This document shows positions 22,061 through 31,715 of a stretch of 64,000 bases of DNA, one piece after another; within the stretch, counting starts at the first letter, position 1, and every line of letters begins with the position of its first letter. The DNA is from Cafeteria roenbergensis (lineage: Eukaryota; Sar; Bigyra; Bicosoecida; Cafeteriaceae), in the NCBI GenBank assembly GCA_008330645.1, contig VLTN01000070.1:1-64000 (forward strand), given 5' to 3'. The translations under genes were made by a program, and so were the position numbers. Under the pieces are notes generated by a model, which saw only the letters and a program-made list of their open reading frames with translations, had not been told where the DNA came from and ran no database searches.

Positions 22061-22493
22061 GTGTGAGACACCGCCGCCGCCGCGACCGCTAGCGGCGCCG
22101 CGACCGCTACCGCCGCCGCGACCGCTAGCGGCGCCGCAACCTTCGCCCTCGCTCCCCTGTTGCCTCTCCGGCAGCTCGCGGGGCCCTTTGCATGATGTCT
22201 TGCGTGTGCAAGTCGGCGCTTGAGCCTGGCCAGAGCCGCTGCCGCGTCTGGCCCGAATCTCGCCACCCGGCCCGCGCTCTGATCACTCGCGCATGCCAGC
22301 GCAGCCCTGCCCTGCCCCCAGTTCAAGGCCACCGCGCAGCCATACAGCGAGAGCTTAGGCCAAGTGCGCGTTCATGCGTGAGCACACAGCGCCTCGCCAA
22401 GAACCTGCCGCCCGTTTTGGCCGGCACGGCACGCACACGCACACACTCCACAGCCCCCTTTCCCCCCCCCGACCGGGCGGGCGGGCGGGCGGG
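22061..22493. other. Convergent 3' gap with a short GC-rich repeat
   Basis: Gap between the P5CDH and EF-hand stop codons. It contains a 27-bp segment at 22075-22101 repeated at 22111-22137. No gene or RNA was recognised. Confidence 0.5.
22075..22137. repeat. Short GC-rich tandem repeat, 36-bp period
   Basis: A 27-base block occurs twice with starts 36 bases apart, just after the P5CDH stop codon. Confidence 0.85.
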
Positions 22494-23715
22494 TCACTCT
22501 GCCTCCGCCTTGGCCTCCGCCGCCGCCGCCGCCGGCGCCTCTGCCGCTCCAACTGCGCCTTCCGCCCCTGCGCCGGCGCTGGGCCCGTCGCGGTGCCGCC
22601 CGCCGGCGCCGCGGCGGCCCCCCGGCGACGCCGCCGCCTTCTGCTGCTTGACCCGCTGCTCGAGGGCTCGGTACGCCTCAGGCTTGCGCGTGGCGAACGT
22701 GTCGGTCACGGGCTTGGTGTGCTGGAAGCGGCGCATCTTCCAAGTGCCCTCGCCGTTGAGGCGGATGCCGCCTTCGCCGCCAGTTCTGCCGGCGGCTGCG
22801 GCTGCGGCGGCGAGCGCCGTCGCGCCGAGCGTGCCCGCCGCCACCGAGGTGACGCTTGCGCCGGCAGTCTCGCCCTTGGCAGCCGCCGCCATTGCCCTGC
22901 CGCGGGAGGCGGCGAGTGTGTACGCGTGGGTGGGCCTGACCTCAGGGGTGGAGGCGGCCGCGCGGGGCTTGGAGCTGGCCGTGCCGGCGGGGTACTCTGG
23001 GTCCTGGCGGGGGGCAACGGCGCCGAAGCGGTTGCGGATCACGTCGGAGGACTTGTAGCCCTGCGCCTTGGAGGGCATGCCGAACACGGCGGTGGTGGCC
23101 GGGTCGACTCGGGCGGGCTCTGCAGCCCGGTCGCCGCGGCGGTCGGGGGCGTGCCATCCGGTGATGCAGGCCTTGGCGTTGTAGCGGTCGGGCACCGCCT
23201 TGACGCCGTAGGAAAAGGTGGAGGGCGGGAGCTTGTACGCGGTGTGGCGGGGCGCGCCGAGCGGCTCCTTGATGAGAAGCCGATTCAGCTTCTGGCCCTG
23301 GATGCCCCGGTGCTTGGCCACAAACCTGCGACGACCGAGACACGGCGAGGCAGGTGGAGCGACGCATCGCACGCAGCGCGCGATGGAGGGAGGGGGCAGA
23401 GGGCGGGGCGGGGCGATGCCTGCCGCGGCGAGCCGGGTGCAGTGCTGCGCGGCGGCTGTTCGGAGCGGGCTGGCGACCTCACCACTTGGTGAACTCGTCG
23501 CAACTGACGGTGCCGTCCTCCCTGGCTGTGCCGTTGCAAAGGCGCAGGAGCCCCACCACCTCGGACTCGGACGCCTTGCCCTCGAGCTCCCGCAGGATGG
23601 CGGTGATTTCCGCGCGGCCGAGGATGCGGTCGTGGCCCTTGTCGTGACGCTCGAACAGGCGGTTGATCTCCGCAACAAGCTCCTTGGTCGACTTGGACAT
23701 TGCGGGGGATGCCAT
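22494..23715 (-). CDS. EF-hand protein with a conserved-looking basic tail, possibly flagellar
   Basis: I do not recognise a named family. Exons 23715-23483 and 23325-22494 give 354 residues; the junction restores FTKWFVAKHRGIQGQKLNR in frame. The N-terminal third holds two EF-hand-like helices and loops (HDKGHDRILGRAEI; NGTAREDGTVSCDEF). The middle has a segment rich in short motifs (YKLPPSTFSYGVKAVP; GMPSKAQGYKSSDVIRNRFG) of the kind found in microtubule-associated and ciliary proteins, and the C-terminus is Ala-rich and low complexity. It is head to head with an RSPH14-like gene at 271 bp, which would fit co-expression of flagellar genes; that is inference. A second Met lies five codons in; the outer ATG was chosen. 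Confidence 0.75.
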
Positions 23716-23800
23716 CGTTGCGCCCCACGGCCGCGAGGAGCCCGGTGCGGGCCTCCCGAGCGCCGCGCGCCGAACTGCAAATGCTCGTTGCGCGCCCGCT

Positions 23801-23809
23801 GGCAGAGCC
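23801..23809 (+). promoter_or_regulatory. GGCAGAGCC promoter word between the EF-hand and RSPH14-like genes
   Basis: Exact match in the 271-bp divergent gap, 178 bases before the RSPH14-like ATG and in its sense direction. A run of nine A lies shortly after, at about 23821. Confidence 0.5.
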
Positions 23810-23986
23810 GGCACAAACGCAAAAAAAAACGGATGGCTGGCGCCGCCGAGCCCGCTCACCAGGCGCCCCGGCGCGACCAGACGCACCCGCACAGGACCGC
23901 CCCCGTGATATCGCCACCAGCACGCCTGGCTGCCGCCGCTCGATCAGCGCGGAGCGACCCCATTTCGGTATCGCATTCGTGGCCCA

Positions 23987-25264
23987 ATGGCCGCGAGCGC
24001 GAGTTCTGACGGCGGCCTGAGGCGCGTTCCGCTGGATGCGGGGCACGTGATCCCCGGCGCGGCGGCGCCGTGGAGCGGCGGCGACGCCATGGAGGGCGAC
24101 CGGTTCGGCTCGCACGCGGTGCGAGGCCCCGCGCCTGTGATGCCGGCCAACCAAGTGACGCTGGGCTACGACAAGCAGCAGTTCCCGCTGCTGCGCGCCC
24201 ACATCGCCGAGGCCGCGGCCGCGGGCAACACGGAGCGCCTGCTCAACGCGCTGGGCGTGCTTGACCGGTCTCTGAGCCCGGCCACCAAGGTCGCGGAGGC
24301 GGCACAGGCCGGCGTTCTCGACACGCTCCTCGAGCTCGGCAGCTACGACGCCTCGGACCGCGCCAGGGAAGTCGCCACCAAGTGCGTGCGCACCCTTCTC
24401 AGCCACGCGGCGGGGCGCGGCTGCCTCACCCGCTGCCGCGACTCCCCTGCGGTTTCGCGCCGCGTGGCTCTGCTCTGCAAGCTGACGGGCGACAAGTCGC
24501 AGCGCGTCCGGCTGAGCGCCATCGGCGCGCTGGACTCTGTCGCGAGCGCGCCCCCGGGCCCCGTGGTGCTGGCCTCCTCCGACGGGCTCGTCGCGGCGGT
24601 GGCCGAGAGCGTGGCCCGGGAGAGCGCTGGCCGGTCGACGGCCGCCGCGGAGGCCGAGGCCACCGCGCTCTCCTGCCTGGGGCGCTGCGCCCAGTCTCCG
24701 GACCGGGAGGGCATCGTGCAGTGCCTGGCCTGTGACGTGCCCGTGGTCGCGGTCACGGCGCTGGCGCGGGGGCGCGGCCGCTCCACCGCGGAGGCGGCGC
24801 GCCTGCTGACAGCGCTGGCAACCTCCGCTCACGGGAAGCGCGCAGTGCTGGCTGCCGGGGCCACCATGTCCGCTGTCGAGGCGGCGGCGTCGCTGGCCGC
24901 GCAGCAGAGCACGCGGGCACACAGGCCGGGAATGGACTCGGCCGACGTGCGGGCCGCCTCGCTCGCCGCCGTTCTGGCTCTGCTCGGCACGTTGTGCATC
25001 GACGCGGGGGCGAAGCGGGACGCGCTGCGGGGCGGGGCGGTTGCCACTGTGGTGAGCGTGCTCGCGTCAGCCCGCGACCACGCCGTGCTGCTGCAGTGTT
25101 GCCGGGCCGTGGAGGTGCTGACGGCCCTGCCGGACGCGCGAGCGGAGCTTCTGGCCGCGGGGGCGGACCGGGCGTTGCTGGACGTGAGGGACGCGCCACG
25201 AGTGAGAGACGCGGTCATGCGGGCGGCGAGCGACGCCCACCAAGCCGTCACTTGGACCCCGTGA
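23987..25264 (+). CDS. Armadillo-repeat protein, RSPH14-like radial spoke component
   Basis: Single-exon gene of 425 residues made of armadillo/HEAT-like helical repeats. The opening block (QVTLGYDKQQFPLLRAHIAE, then LLNALGVLDRSLSPATKVAE and GVLDTLLELGS) resembles the start of RSPH14 (RTDR1), where the protein lists segment-by-segment damage loops as stacked helices; RSPH14 is a radial spoke head/stalk protein of motile flagella. Later repeats are Ala-rich (VRLSAIGALDSVAS; VRAASLAAVLALLGTL). The assignment rests on the general repeat pattern and the N-terminal block, so another armadillo protein is possible. The ATG at 23987 is the first in frame after the divergent promoter shared with the EF-hand gene. 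Confidence 0.7.
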   Translation: MAASASSDGGLRRVPLDAGHVIPGAAAPWSGGDAMEGDRFGSHAVRGPAPVMPANQVTLGYDKQQFPLLRAHIAEAAAAGNTERLLNALGVLDRSLSPATKVAEAAQAGVLDTLLELGSYDASDRAREVATKCVRTLLSHAAGRGCLTRCRDSPAVSRRVALLCKLTGDKSQRVRLSAIGALDSVASAPPGPVVLASSDGLVAAVAESVARESAGRSTAAAEAEATALSCLGRCAQSPDREGIVQCLACDVPVVAVTALARGRGRSTAEAARLLTALATSAHGKRAVLAAGATMSAVEAAASLAAQQSTRAHRPGMDSADVRAASLAAVLALLGTLCIDAGAKRDALRGGAVATVVSVLASARDHAVLLQCCRAVEVLTALPDARAELLAAGADRALLDVRDAPRVRDAVMRAASDAHQAVTWTP

Positions 25265-25673
25265 CGGCCGCGCATCGGCGCAGGGGCGGGCCGGATGGCG
25301 AGATCGTGGCCCCGGCTGAGGCGAGCGGGAGGTGGTGTGTCTGCGCGCCGGCTCGTCTCTCTCTCTCTCTCTCACTCGTGGATGCGGGCGCGGGGGTGGT
25401 TGGTTGCGCGAGGGGCCAAGGCGAGGTGGCGAGCAGTGGCCGCGAGCGGCTGCCGCCGTGCTGCACCGCTGGAGCGCGCACGCGAACAGCCATCAACTCG
25501 ACAAGCCGCCGGACGCGCTCCGGCCAGCTCACTCGCCGGCTCGCTGTCACTGCCACTGCCGCACGCACACGCAAGCACAGGCACAAGCACACCCACCCAC
25601 ACGCAAGCCCACTCTATGAATCCCGCACAGTCTGCGCACAGTGTCGAGGGGGCATGCAACGGCGGCCTTGAGG
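25265..25673. other. Convergent 3' gap with simple-sequence runs
   Basis: Gap between the RSPH14-like and TCAIM-like stop codons. It contains a CT run at about 25351-25372 and an ACGCAC/AAGCAC-rich run at about 25560-25610. No gene or RNA was recognised. Confidence 0.5.
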
Positions 25674-26261
25674 TCACTCCTCGCCCTCACGCAGCTCCGG
25701 CTTCCAGACAGTGCGCTCCCAGTAGTCGCTGCCCCAGCGGAAGCGGGAGGGCAGGTCGCACTGCTCGAACAGCTGCGCCATTGCCATGCCCAGCACGTGC
25801 TTGCAGTCGCTGCCGGTGGTTCGCAGCTCAAAGGGGATCTTGCGGAAGTGGCCGGCCGTCGAGGTGCGCACGTAGAAGACGAGGGTTTTGCGAAGCACCG
25901 GCATCTCGGTCTCGTGCTGCCCGGACTTGGCCTGGCCGAGGACCTCCTGCAGCTGCTGCATCGACGCGTCGTTCTGTTCCCTGAGCTCCGGGTGACGGCT
26001 GAACAAATCTGGGTGCACCTTGGTCATGAACTTGCGGAAGACGTCCTTAAAGAGCGGGTCGTCGTCGGAGGGCCGCATCTTGGCGCGCTTCTGGGCCCCC
26101 GCGTTGAGCTTCACGCGCCGCACTGCCTTGAGCTTGCTGGCCGTGCCCATGCGGCGAACCGCGGCGGCCGCAGGGGCGGCTGCGCGGAAGGCTGCTGCGG
26201 CCGGCCGAGCCGTGGCCGCCGCACGAGCGGCTCCTGCCGCACGCATCACGGCGGCGCGCAT
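25674..26261 (-). CDS. Mitochondrial TCAIM-like (DUF4460) protein
   Basis: Short protein (195 residues) with a mitochondrial presequence: an Arg/Ala-rich start (MRAAVMRAAGAARAAATARP) without acidic residues. The body matches the J-domain-like N-terminal module of TCAIM/DUF4460 proteins: LFKDVFRKFMTKVHPDLFSR, then HPELREQNDASMQQLQEVL. The C-terminal half (LRKTLVFYVRTSTAGHFRKI; DYWERTVWKPELREGEE) is also typical. Animal TCAIM is longer and has a second domain that is missing here. Its biochemical role is unknown. The frame is open further upstream, but the ATG at 26261 begins the presequence and lies 196 bp from the divergent TTLL start. Confidence 0.75.
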   Translation of the reverse strand: MRAAVMRAAGAARAAATARPAAAAFRAAAPAAAAVRRMGTASKLKAVRRVKLNAGAQKRAKMRPSDDDPLFKDVFRKFMTKVHPDLFSRHPELREQNDASMQQLQEVLGQAKSGQHETEMPVLRKTLVFYVRTSTAGHFRKIPFELRTTGSDCKHVLGMAMAQLFEQCDLPSRFRWGSDYWERTVWKPELREGEE

Positions 26262-26377
26262 CTCGGAGGGGGCTCCAAAGTGCTGCGGCGGGTCAGCCCG
26301 CCTGGAAACCGGCCTGGCGAGCCTCCGCTGCCGGAACTTTGTGGCCCGGCCGCGTCCTCCTCGGGGGTCGCGCGGGC

Positions 26378-26386
26378 GGCTCTGCC
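26378..26386 (-). promoter_or_regulatory. GGCAGAGCC promoter word between the TCAIM-like and TTLL genes
   Basis: Exact match on the minus strand in the 196-bp divergent gap, 117 bases before the TCAIM-like ATG and in its sense direction. A near match (GACAGAGCC) follows at 26392-26400. Confidence 0.5.
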
Positions 26387-26457
26387 GGCCCGGCTCTGTC
26401 ATGCGCGCAAGTTGCTCGCGCCGGGCTTGGAGCACCGGCTCGAGGCGCCCGGCTGCG

Positions 26458-29400
26458 ATGAGCGCAGAAAGTGTGCGGCCCCGGTGGCCGTACCAGGCGC
26501 TGTTTGTCAAGGCGGACCACTCTCGCGAGCTCGTGGCCGAGCTGTTTGTCGGGGAGCGCCGATGGTGGAAGGTGAGCGAGGGCTGGCACGCCGATCTGGG
26601 CGGCCAATGCAACAGCCTGCCAGGGCGCCCGCGTCGACGCCGCCGGCCGCCGGCCCCCAGGCGCGCGGTCCGCGGCGATGGCGCCCGCGACTCGCGGGGC
26701 AGCCGCGCGGGGAGCCGCGGGTGGTCAGGCCGCCTCGGGTCGGCCCCATGCAGCTGCGCCGGGTCGGCACCCATGCGTGGCCCCGTGCGGGGCTGCAGGC
26801 GCGGGCCGGCTTGGCCAGCAGCGTTCCCAGTGGGAGGACGCTGCGCCAGCGTGGCGGGCGAATCGACGGTTGGGCGGCCGGGGCAGCCCGAGCCCGCTGG
26901 GCCGCGGGGCGGCGCACCAGGCCGCGAGTGGAGCGCGGATGACCGACGGATCCGATGCGCTGCCCCCGACGGCGCAAGCCGGGGGAGGGGGGGGGGGCTG
27001 GGCCACCTCGGCCTTGTACAACTCTGGGTCGGCCCTTGCCCCACCCCTGCGCACGCATGTGGTTCGGGGCGCTGGTCGCCCGCTGCCCGAGCTGGCAAGG
27101 GGCTTGGCCGGGGACAGCGACCGCGATTGCCTTGCGCCGCGGTCGTGCGGGGCGCACCTCGCCCGCCGCACGACAAGCCCGTCGCGCCCCAGCGCGCAGG
27201 CGGGCGCAGGGCGCGTTCGGGCGCTCTCCGCGCGTTCTTCGGCGGCTTTCGGCGGGGCCGGGGCACGGCCGGCCGGCGCGCGCGCCTGTCGCAAGCGCGC
27301 CGGCGCTGCGCGACGAGCTGCGGATTTGGTCCGCTGCAATCGGCCGTAACTCCCTCTCCCGCGTGCCCTCTCCCCCTGCCCCTTCCCGCGCGCGAATGCC
27401 CGCAGCTCGCGCCCCCTTGCCGCGACGACCAAGAGGACGGTGTGGAGGACGAGGCGGCTGCTTACGAGGCGGCCAAGGCCGGCCGGTTCTCGATGCTCTG
27501 GACTGACCACTGTGCGCTGGACGCGGGTTTCGGCCTCGAGCCCGTGTTCTCGCTGCTGCCGCCGGCGTCCAAGTGCCCGTCGCCGGGCATGCCGCCGTTC
27601 CAGGTCGTGAACCACATGCCCGGAAGCGATGCGCTGGTGACCAAGGACGGCCTGCTCCGCTCGCTGAACGCGGCCATGGTCTCCGCCGCCGCTCGGCCCT
27701 CGTCCGCGCGTGACGTCGCGTCGGGTGGCGCCCCAACCCACGTCTTCGACGTTTGCCCGACAACGTTCCTCGTCCGGGCCGGCCAGCGCGTGGACACAGA
27801 CTCTGCCTGGCAAGAGTTTGCGCGACGGTTTCGGGACGTCGGGGCCGGCCGCCCCGCGCTGCGGATGCCGCTCAAGCACTGCGCCGCAAACCTGTGGGCG
27901 CTCAAGCCCGTGCGCGGCGCTGGAGGGTCCGGCGTGCGCGTGTTCTCGGACATGCACGTCCTGATGGCCGCGCTGCGGCGCCGAGAGGGCTCCTACCTGG
28001 TGCAGAAGCTGGTCGAGCGCCCGCTGCTCGTGGACGGGCGCAAGGCAACCATCCACACGTTCCTCCTCGTCACCGACACGCTCGACGCCTACGTGTGGCG
28101 GGGCGCGTACGCGAGGCTGGCGTCCGTGCCCTACACCCCTGCAGCGGCGGACGCCGACCCTGCAGTGGCTGCCGCTGGGGCGGCGACGGCAGCAGCGAGG
28201 GGCAGCGCCGCCCCCCCCAGCGGTCCCACCGCCGCGTCGGCCATGCACGCGCGCTGGACGCACATCACCTCCTCCCCCGCCCAGGCCGACTGCGAGCACA
28301 ACGAGGAGTACGAGCCCGGAAACGTCCTTCCGCTTGCCAGCCTCATCGAGCGCATCGCGGCCCAGCGAGGGGGCGCGGACCACGGCGCGGTGCTCGGCGC
28401 GACCATGCCCCGCGTGCGCCGAATTCTGGCCGACGCCGTGCGGGGCGCCGCCCCCGCGCTCCGCGCCGGCTGCCGAGGCCGCCGCTGCTTCGAGATTTAC
28501 GGGGCAGATTTTGCCATTGACGAGGACCTGCGCCCCTGGCTGGTCGGCATCTCCGAGTGCCCCAGTCTTGACGGGCCCACGCACGAGCACGAGGGCAACA
28601 TTCGCTCCATGATGGCGCAAGCCCTCGCGCTCGCCATGGACCCCATCTTCCCCGCCGCAATGGCCCGGGCTCGAGGCGACGCCGCGGACGGTCGCGTGTG
28701 GATCGCCCCGCCGGGCCCGCCCACAGGCGCAGCGGCGGCGGCTGCAGCGGCGTCCGCCACCCAGCGCGCGGGCCCACCCTCTGCGGCCACGTCGCCGTCG
28801 CGCCACTCGGCAGCCAGATCCCCGCACGGCGGCCCCGGATCCGCTCCAGGAGGAGCGCCCCATCCGCCCCCAGGGAGGTCTCCCGGACAGTCCGGGTCGC
28901 CCGCCAATGCTGCCGCCGCGGCCGCGGCTGCGGCTGCGGCCTCGGCCGCCGCCGCCGTCGCCACTGGCGGCCCCGTTGCGGGCCTCGCGCCGGACGCCGG
29001 CCCGCTCGCTCGCGCCGCCGCGGCCAAGTCGCCCTTCTCCGGCTTTGACCTCGTGTTCCGCGTCACAGACGCCCCCGCCAGCCTGGACCCTGCAACCGAC
29101 GCCGCGTTCGAGCTTGCCTCCGAGACGGGCGAGGCAGCCCGCCGCCGCGTTCTCGCAGCGGAGGCCGTGTCCGACGCCGAGCTGCCCCCCCGCACGCTCA
29201 CCTTTGTCCCGGCTCGCGGGGTTGTTCCTGCCGAAGCCGCTGCGTCCGGCGTCAGCGCGTGGTGGCGCTCCGGGCTCGGCCTGGACGCGGGGCAGGTGCT
29301 TGAGGCGGACGGCGCCATGCTCGGCGGCCGCGTGGCCGGCCGATCGAGCGGACCCCCCGCGAACGACCACGAGGCCTCGGCAGGAGCAGCGACGGACGCG

Positions 29401-31524
29401 GCCGGCGGGGCGGTCGGATCCCAGTCGCCCGTCGTGACTGCCGCTGCCTCCGCTGCTGCCTCCTCGGCCGTTCAGCTGCGCCGCACCCGCTCCGCCCTCA
29501 ACAGAGACGCCTTCCCAGTCGACCCCAGCCCGCTGACCAGCCGCGATGGCGGCGTCGCCCTGCCCAGCAGCGCCAGCGGCTCCTTCACGCCCCGCCGCGC
29601 GGCGTCGACCCGGCTCGCTGGCCGGGGCGGTCCCGACGGCGCTGTGTCCTCCCCCGCCCCGGACGGGGCTTCTTCCGTTGCCGGCGCACCGCGGGCCCGA
29701 AGCCGAGGCGCGTCCGTCTCAGGCACGGGCTCCGGCTTGGGCCTGGGCGCCGGCTCGCCCCCGCGCTCGCCCTCGATGCGCAAGGCGCGCACCCGCGCCC
29801 TCGATCGCGTGCGGCACGAGCGTGCGCACGCCGAGGAGCTCCACGCCGCCGCCCGCCGCGCCGCGGCGCTCCTCGACGAGCTTCGCAACAAGGCGGCCGC
29901 GGCGCAGTCGGCCGGCGTCGCCGCCACCTCCACAGTGTCGGCTGCTACCATCGCCCAGCTCGAGGCCCTTGCGCAGCGCCTGGCAGTGGAGGCCAAGGCA
30001 GCCACTGCCGCGGCCGGCTCCCCTGCCCGCGTGCGCAACGCCGCGTCGCTCCACTCCTCCGCCGCTGCGGGCCGCCGGCCCCTCGGCCAGCGCCCCTCAA
30101 CGGCCGGCGCTGCCTCCCGCTCGCGCAGCGCCGGCCGGACCCTCACCTCTGGCAGAGCCGCAACGCCCTCCGGAAGCGCGGCCCTGGGCTTCATGTCCCC
30201 AGTCGGGCGCGGGGGCGGCCGGTCGCCCTCCGCCGGCAGCCGCCGCACGGGCGGCCCGGCCTCTGTGGCGTCCGCCGCCGACGGCCACGGCAGCCGCACC
30301 GCGAGGCGCCTCGAGTCGGCCAGGCGCGCGCAGAGCGCCCACCGGCGCCACCTTGCCTGCGTTCGGCCGCGGGTGGACACCGGCCAGACCGTGACCTCCG
30401 TAGGCCTCTCTCAGACGGCCAAGGCGGTCCGGCAGGCCGCCGCCGAGGCCGCCGAGGCTCGCAAGAACGCCTTCGTGCCCAAGCCCGCAGTCGGCCTGCA
30501 CCGCCTTTCGCCGGAGGAGCGGGCGGCGGAGCACAGGCGCCGGGCGGCGGCCTTGCGGCAGCGGGGCGAGCACAAGACTGACGCCTTCGCGGGCGAGGGA
30601 GACGCCTCCCCCGAGGCCGATCCGGCGGAGCGCCGCGACCCCGCCCTCAAGTCCGGGGACGGCGCCGAGGGGGCGTTCAGGATGATGACCGGCGCGGAGT
30701 TTGCGATGCACGCCAACCCGCGGCCGGCTCCCGCCCAGACGCGTTCCCCGGCGCCCCTGCGCCACGCAGCGCGGCACCGCGGTGCGTCCACTGACAGCGG
30801 CGCTGCCGCCGGGACGCATGCGGACGCCGACGCCGACGCCGACGAAGGCGCCGACGCCGATGCCGACGCAGGTGGCCGGGTTGTTGCCTCCGGGCAGGAG
30901 GAGGACGACTCCACCCCTCCCCAGAACAGCCCCGTGGCTTCCGACCGCTCGGCAGAGCTCGACCCGACCCGCCGTGCCCACGTCTCAGCCTCCGCCTCGC
31001 CCCAGAGCAGGCAGCCCGGCTCTCGCTCCGCAAGCCCGCACAGGTCCACCGACGCGCCGCACGGGGCAGTGCCCACGCGACCGGCGCCCCGCCCCCAGCC
31101 ACGCGCGCTGGACAGCGTGCGTCCCCGCGGCCCCCCGTCGCCCCTCGACCCGCAGCCCCAAGCCTCGAGCGAGACGCAAGGCAGGCCAGCGCCGTCGACA
31201 GGCAAGCCGGCCGCCGCCGGCAACGGCGCAGCCCCTGCAAGCTCGCCCTCGCGCAGCGACTCCGACGCCGACGGCAAGTCCCCTTCGGCTCCCCAGGCCA
31301 ACGGCAGCGCTGCCCACGTCGGCGACCCCCAGCCCAAGTCGTTCGACACCCCGGCCCTGGAAGTCTGGATCGAGACCCCTGCGCCTGCAGGCTCCGCCGG
31401 CGGAAGCGTCTACTTTTACAGGGCATCGGACCGTGTTGTGCAGTGGGAGCGCCCCACGGGGTCCAGCGTCCTCGTGATGACCCGCGCCGAGGCGGCTCAG
31501 CGTGCAGCCGCGACCGTGCGCTGA
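26458..31524 (+). CDS. Large tubulin-tyrosine-ligase-like (TTLL) protein with C-terminal WW domain
   Basis: Member of the TTL family, whose enzymes add amino acids to tubulin tails in axonemes and cytoplasmic microtubules. Exons 26458-26571 and 27406-31524 join in phase 0 (1410 residues); the 834-bp intron is the longest here and happens to stay open. The first exon ends in ERRWWK. The TTL domain spans about residues 60-430: DVCPTTFLV, ANLWALKPVRGAGGSGV (about 198-215), GSYLVQKLVERPLLVDGRK, FEIYGADFAIDEDLRPWL. Two motifs normally required for catalysis are altered (see findings). About 900 residues of low-complexity Ala/Pro/Ser-rich sequence follow, with a KxxxxLRQRG-type basic patch and an Asp/Ala repeat. 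A WW-type module closes the protein (EVWIETPAPAG, VYFYRASDRVVQWERPTG, about 1357-1390). It is head to head with the TCAIM-like gene. Confidence 0.88.
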   Translation: MSAESVRPRWPYQALFVKADHSRELVAELFVGERRWWKVSEGWHADLGGQCNSLPGRPRRRRRPPAPRRAVRGDGARDSRGSRAGSRGWSGRLGSAPCSCAGSAPMRGPVRGCRRGPAWPAAFPVGGRCASVAGESTVGRPGQPEPAGPRGGAPGREWSADDRRIRCAAPDGASRGRGGGLGHLGLVQLWVGPCPTPAHACGSGRWSPAARAGKGLGRGQRPRLPCAAVVRGAPRPPHDKPVAPQRAGGRRARSGALRAFFGGFRRGRGTAGRRARLSQARRRCATSCGFGPLQSAVTPSPACPLPLPLPARECPQLAPPCRDDQEDGVEDEAAAYEAAKAGRFSMLWTDHCALDAGFGLEPVFSLLPPASKCPSPGMPPFQVVNHMPGSDALVTKDGLLRSLNAAMVSAAARPSSARDVASGGAPTHVFDVCPTTFLVRAGQRVDTDSAWQEFARRFRDVGAGRPALRMPLKHCAANLWALKPVRGAGGSGVRVFSDMHVLMAALRRREGSYLVQKLVERPLLVDGRKATIHTFLLVTDTLDAYVWRGAYARLASVPYTPAAADADPAVAAAGAATAAARGSAAPPSGPTAASAMHARWTHITSSPAQADCEHNEEYEPGNVLPLASLIERIAAQRGGADHGAVLGATMPRVRRILADAVRGAAPALRAGCRGRRCFEIYGADFAIDEDLRPWLVGISECPSLDGPTHEHEGNIRSMMAQALALAMDPIFPAAMARARGDAADGRVWIAPPGPPTGAAAAAAAASATQRAGPPSAATSPSRHSAARSPHGGPGSAPGGAPHPPPGRSPGQSGSPANAAAAAAAAAAASAAAAVATGGPVAGLAPDAGPLARAAAAKSPFSGFDLVFRVTDAPASLDPATDAAFELASETGEAARRRVLAAEAVSDAELPPRTLTFVPARGVVPAEAAASGVSAWWRSGLGLDAGQVLEADGAMLGGRVAGRSSGPPANDHEASAGAATDAAGGAVGSQSPVVTAAASAAASSAVQLRRTRSALNRDAFPVDPSPLTSRDGGVALPSSASGSFTPRRAASTRLAGRGGPDGAVSSPAPDGASSVAGAPRARSRGASVSGTGSGLGLGAGSPPRSPSMRKARTRALDRVRHERAHAEELHAAARRAAALLDELRNKAAAAQSAGVAATSTVSAATIAQLEALAQRLAVEAKAATAAAGSPARVRNAASLHSSAAAGRRPLGQRPSTAGAASRSRSAGRTLTSGRAATPSGSAALGFMSPVGRGGGRSPSAGSRRTGGPASVASAADGHGSRTARRLESARRAQSAHRRHLACVRPRVDTGQTVTSVGLSQTAKAVRQAAAEAAEARKNAFVPKPAVGLHRLSPEERAAEHRRRAAALRQRGEHKTDAFAGEGDASPEADPAERRDPALKSGDGAEGAFRMMTGAEFAMHANPRPAPAQTRSPAPLRHAARHRGASTDSGAAAGTHADADADADEGADADADAGGRVVASGQEEDDSTPPQNSPVASDRSAELDPTRRAHVSASASPQSRQPGSRSASPHRSTDAPHGAVPTRPAPRPQPRALDSVRPRGPPSPLDPQPQASSETQGRPAPSTGKPAAAGNGAAPASSPSRSDSDADGKSPSAPQANGSAAHVGDPQPKSFDTPALEVWIETPAPAGSAGGSVYFYRASDRVVQWERPTGSSVLVMTRAEAAQRAAATVR

Positions 31525-31715
31525 GCTGCAGCCGACTGACGACGCGATGTCCCGGCGCCCTGCCGTGAGCGCCTTGGCCTCGTGCTGACCCTTGATCGTA
31601 CTGGTCGCCTGTGTGAGTTGTTTTTTTTGAGACCAGACTGTGTGTGTGTTTGTGCGCAGGGCTGCATGCAGCACAGCGGCTGCCATTCTCAACGTCGCAT
31701 TTGCTTGCGACGCTC

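Noticed and set aside
26725-29370. 881-codon open frame on the minus strand across the TTLL gene
   Set aside because: It is antisense to well-matched TTLL domain sequence and has no recognisable domain; long antisense frames are common in DNA this GC-rich.
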